Assembly: GCA_035378845.1 (NCBI GenBank)
Contig: DAOSUP010000003.1
Coordinates: forward strand, 1-64,000
From: JAKOUL01 sp035378845
Lineage (GTDB): Bacteria; Dictyoglomota; Dictyoglomia; Dictyoglomales; Dictyoglomaceae
Reading direction: 5' to 3'
DNA length: 64,000 nt
A model generated the notes under the pieces. The model searched no databases and was not told the DNA's origin. It saw only the letters and a list, made by a program, of their open reading frames with translations. The translations under genes were made by a program, and so were the position numbers. Positions 62,375-64,000 of this stretch are shown in pieces (position 1 is the first letter of the stretch; every line of letters begins with the position of its first letter).

Positions 62375-62660
62375 GTGGGTAGATAAAAATGTAGATTTTC
62401 TTATTAAGGCAATTCTTTCTTTAAAAAATGAGGAAGAAGTTTTGAGGTTTCTTGAAGATATATGTACTGTTATAGAGATCAAAGAACTTGCCCAAAGACT
62501 TCAAATAGCAAGTATGCTTTATGATGGGAAGTCTTATGAAGAGATAGAAAAAGAAACAGGTACGAGTTCTGCTACTATAAGTAGAGTAAAAAAATTTCTA
62601 AATTACGGAGCTGATGGTTATAAATTAGTCCTTGAGAGATTAAAAGAAAAGGAGGGGTAA
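62358..62660 (+). CDS. TrpR-like regulator, YerC/YecD family
   Basis: 100-residue helical protein with a TrpR-superfamily fold: IEIKELAQRLQIASMLYDGKS-type region (LAQRLQIASMLYDGKSYEEI) and the helix-turn-helix EKETGTSSATISRVKKFL. Start is TTG at 62358 inside the end of aroA. Its place at the end of the aromatic operon suggests control of aromatic synthesis, but YerC proteins occur in many contexts and no operator is visible. Confidence 0.85.
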   Translation: MNYYPKWVDKNVDFLIKAILSLKNEEEVLRFLEDICTVIEIKELAQRLQIASMLYDGKSYEEIEKETGTSSATISRVKKFLNYGADGYKLVLERLKEKEG

Positions 62661-62676
62661 ATTTTTTACCCCTCCT
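62650..62676 (-). terminator. Terminator hairpin shared by the aromatic and opp operons
   Basis: A perfect 12-bp stem, AGGAGGGGTAAA (62650-62661) with TTTACCCCTCCT (62665-62676), loop TTT. On the minus strand it is followed by TTTTCTTTTA, so it should end the opp transcript. On the plus strand no T-run follows. The stem contains the stop codons of both convergent genes or abuts them. Confidence 0.75.
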
Positions 62677-63652
62677 GGAATAACCAACATTTAACCCAAT
62701 GATTATTTTTTACCTCTATATCTTTAGGTTCTTCTTTCTTACATATATCCATCACATTTGCACATCTGGGATGAAATCTACAACCTTGAGGTAGTTCTAC
62801 TAAGTTAGGTGGTTCTCCTGGAGGTATATCTCTCAATTTTTTTCTATTTTCAGGATCTGGGTCAGGTATAGCAGAAAGAAGAGCTTTTGTGTAAGGGTGA
62901 AGAGGATTCTGAAGAAGTTCTTTTGTTTGTGCTTTTTCAACAAGATTTCCAGCATACATGATAAATATCCAATTTGAGAACGCTCTTACAGTAGCTAAAT
63001 CATGAGTAATATATATTAAGCTCATTTGATGTCTTTCTTGTAACTCTTTGAGGAGCTCTAAAATTTCTATTCTTACCGAGGCATCTAACATGGAGACTGG
63101 CTCATCTGCTATAACTAATTTAGGACGCATTATAAGGGCTCTTGCTATAACTACCCTTTGCATTTGTCCTCCACTAAGCATGTGTGGATATTTCTGGATA
63201 AAATCTATTACAGGTGTTAGTTTAACCTCTTCTAAAGCATTAAAAATTAAATTTTTTCTTTCTTCTGGAGTTCCAATTTTGTTTATTATGAGAGGCTCTT
63301 CTAAGGTACGATATATGGTAAAGTGGGAAGGTAAAGCACCAAAAGGATCTTGTTGGACAAATCCTGTTTCTTTTCTATACCATTTAAGATCTGTAGAATC
63401 TAAATTAGTAATATCTTGCTCTTCAAAAAAAATTTTTCCCCCTGTAGCTTTATAAAGCCTAAGGAGAGTCCTTCCAAGTGTAGTTTTTCCAGATCCACTT
63501 TCACCTACGAGAGAGATGGACTCTCCCTTTTTTAAATCAAAGCTTATTCCATCTACTGCCTTTACATACATAGGCTGAGAGACTACACTTTTTCTAATCT
63601 CAAACCAAACCTTTAAATCTTCCACTTTTAGTAAAGTCTCGTTATTATTCAT
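62666..63652 (-). CDS. oppF: Oligopeptide ABC transporter ATP-binding protein (OppF type)
   Basis: 328-residue ATPase of a dipeptide/oligopeptide or sugar-oligomer importer. Walker A GESGSGKTT, Q-loop VQQDPFGALPS, signature LSGGQMQRVVIARAL, Walker B LVIADEPVSMLD and ITHDLATV are present. The C-terminal Opp/Dpp extension has HPYTKALLSAIPDPDPE and a GCRFHPRCANVMDIC Cys motif that may bind an iron-sulfur cluster. ATG 63652 follows AGGTGA; GTG 63661 is an alternative. Confidence 0.93.
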   Translation of the reverse strand: MNNNETLLKVEDLKVWFEIRKSVVSQPMYVKAVDGISFDLKKGESISLVGESGSGKTTLGRTLLRLYKATGGKIFFEEQDITNLDSTDLKWYRKETGFVQQDPFGALPSHFTIYRTLEEPLIINKIGTPEERKNLIFNALEEVKLTPVIDFIQKYPHMLSGGQMQRVVIARALIMRPKLVIADEPVSMLDASVRIEILELLKELQERHQMSLIYITHDLATVRAFSNWIFIMYAGNLVEKAQTKELLQNPLHPYTKALLSAIPDPDPENRKKLRDIPPGEPPNLVELPQGCRFHPRCANVMDICKKEEPKDIEVKNNHWVKCWLFQEG

Positions 63653-64000
63653 GGCTCTCACCTAAATAACATTTTGCATAATGATTTTCTCCCTTTTGGA
63701 AAATAGGTGGCTCTTTTTCTTTGCATATATCCATTACATACTGGCATCTGGGATGAAATCTACAACCTTGAGGAGGACTTATTAAACTGGGAGGAGATCC
63801 AGGAATAGATTTTAATTTTTTATCGGTTTTTAAAGTAGGCACACTATCAAGTAGCATCATTGTATACCCGTGGGCTGGATTTGTGTAGAAAATTTCTGCA
63901 GGACTTATCTCTACAAGCTCTCCAGCATACATTACTGCAATTTTATCAGCAAGTTCACTAGTAGTTGCAATATCATGGGTTATAAAAATATAACTTAAAT
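63645..64000 (-). CDS. oppD: Oligopeptide ABC transporter ATP-binding protein (OppD type), partial
   Basis: The last 117 or so codons of a second Opp-type ATPase; its start is beyond the window. Visible parts are the switch region SYIFITHDIATTSELADKIA, VMYAGELVE, the NPAHGYTMMLLDSVP stretch and the C-terminal GCRFHPRCQYVMDIC Cys motif. It overlaps the oppF start by 8 nt, so the two ATPases form the usual pair. Confidence 0.92.
   Translation of the reverse strand, partial: LSYIFITHDIATTSELADKIAVMYAGELVEISPAEIFYTNPAHGYTMMLLDSVPTLKTDKKLKSIPGSPPSLISPPQGCRFHPRCQYVMDICKEKEPPIFQKGENHYAKCYLGESHE

Noticed and set aside
63048..63455. A 135-codon plus-strand ORF inside oppF
   Set aside because: Antisense to intact ABC ATPase motifs, without a ribosome-binding site.

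Overview
The window is 64 kb of AT-rich, very gene-dense bacterial chromosome, almost all on the + strand, in long operons with 1-20 nt overlaps and many TTG/GTG starts. Purine-rich coding strands suggest a thermophile. Firmicutes-like traits (rplQ-ecfA1A2T-truA-rplM-rpsI order, a glmS ribozyme, a T-box leader, an Asp23/AmaP group) sit beside a PilQ secretin, which implies an outer membrane. That mix, with the low GC, makes a Dictyoglomus-type organism the best guess; this is inference, not a database match. One 100-N assembly gap interrupts pilQ.

Layout. 1-14.8 kb: the tail of tuf, then the fused S10-spc-alpha ribosomal operons (rpsJ to rplQ) with secY, adk, map, infA and rpmJ; rpmD (L30) is absent. 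14.8-18.9 kb: the ECF transporter energising module, truA, then rplM-rpsI from their own promoter. 18.9-20.8 kb: an AMMECR1 protein, its partner radical SAM enzyme and a small membrane-anchored protein. 20.8-25.5 kb: glmM, a glmS ribozyme that begins inside glmM, glmS, acpS and a membrane TPR protein. 25.5-31 kb: a probable 6S RNA with its own promoter, alaS, ruvX, tRNA-Val(GAC), a threonine T-box leader and thrS. 31-41 kb: a type IV pilus cluster (prepilin peptidase, four minor pilin-like proteins, PilM-N-O-P-Q). 41-51.7 kb: M24 peptidase, EF-P, accBC, the Asp23/AmaP/DUF2273 trio, nusB, dxs, tlyA, nadK, recN and a Nudix hydrolase. 51.7-56 kb: alanine dehydrogenase, convergent hslO, and a polar amino acid ABC transporter. 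56-62.7 kb: an aromatic amino acid operon (aroE, aroC, aroB, DAHP synthase, tyrA, aroA) ending in a TrpR-like regulator. 62.7-64 kb: the end of a convergent oligopeptide ABC transporter operon (oppF, partial oppD).

The most interesting region is glmM-glmS. The self-cleavage site of the predicted ribozyme lies seven codons before the end of glmM, and the glmM stop codon is in the P1 loop. Cleavage triggered by glucosamine-6-phosphate would therefore also leave glmM mRNA without a stop codon. Downstream, an 11-bp hairpin covers the glmS Shine-Dalgarno sequence. Other points worth checking: near-identical repeat modules in PilQ around the gap, an EF-P with Gln at the position normally held by the modified Lys/Arg, tRNA-Val and a threonine T-box apparently on one transcript, loss of L30, and terminator-like hairpins shared by the ends of convergent genes.
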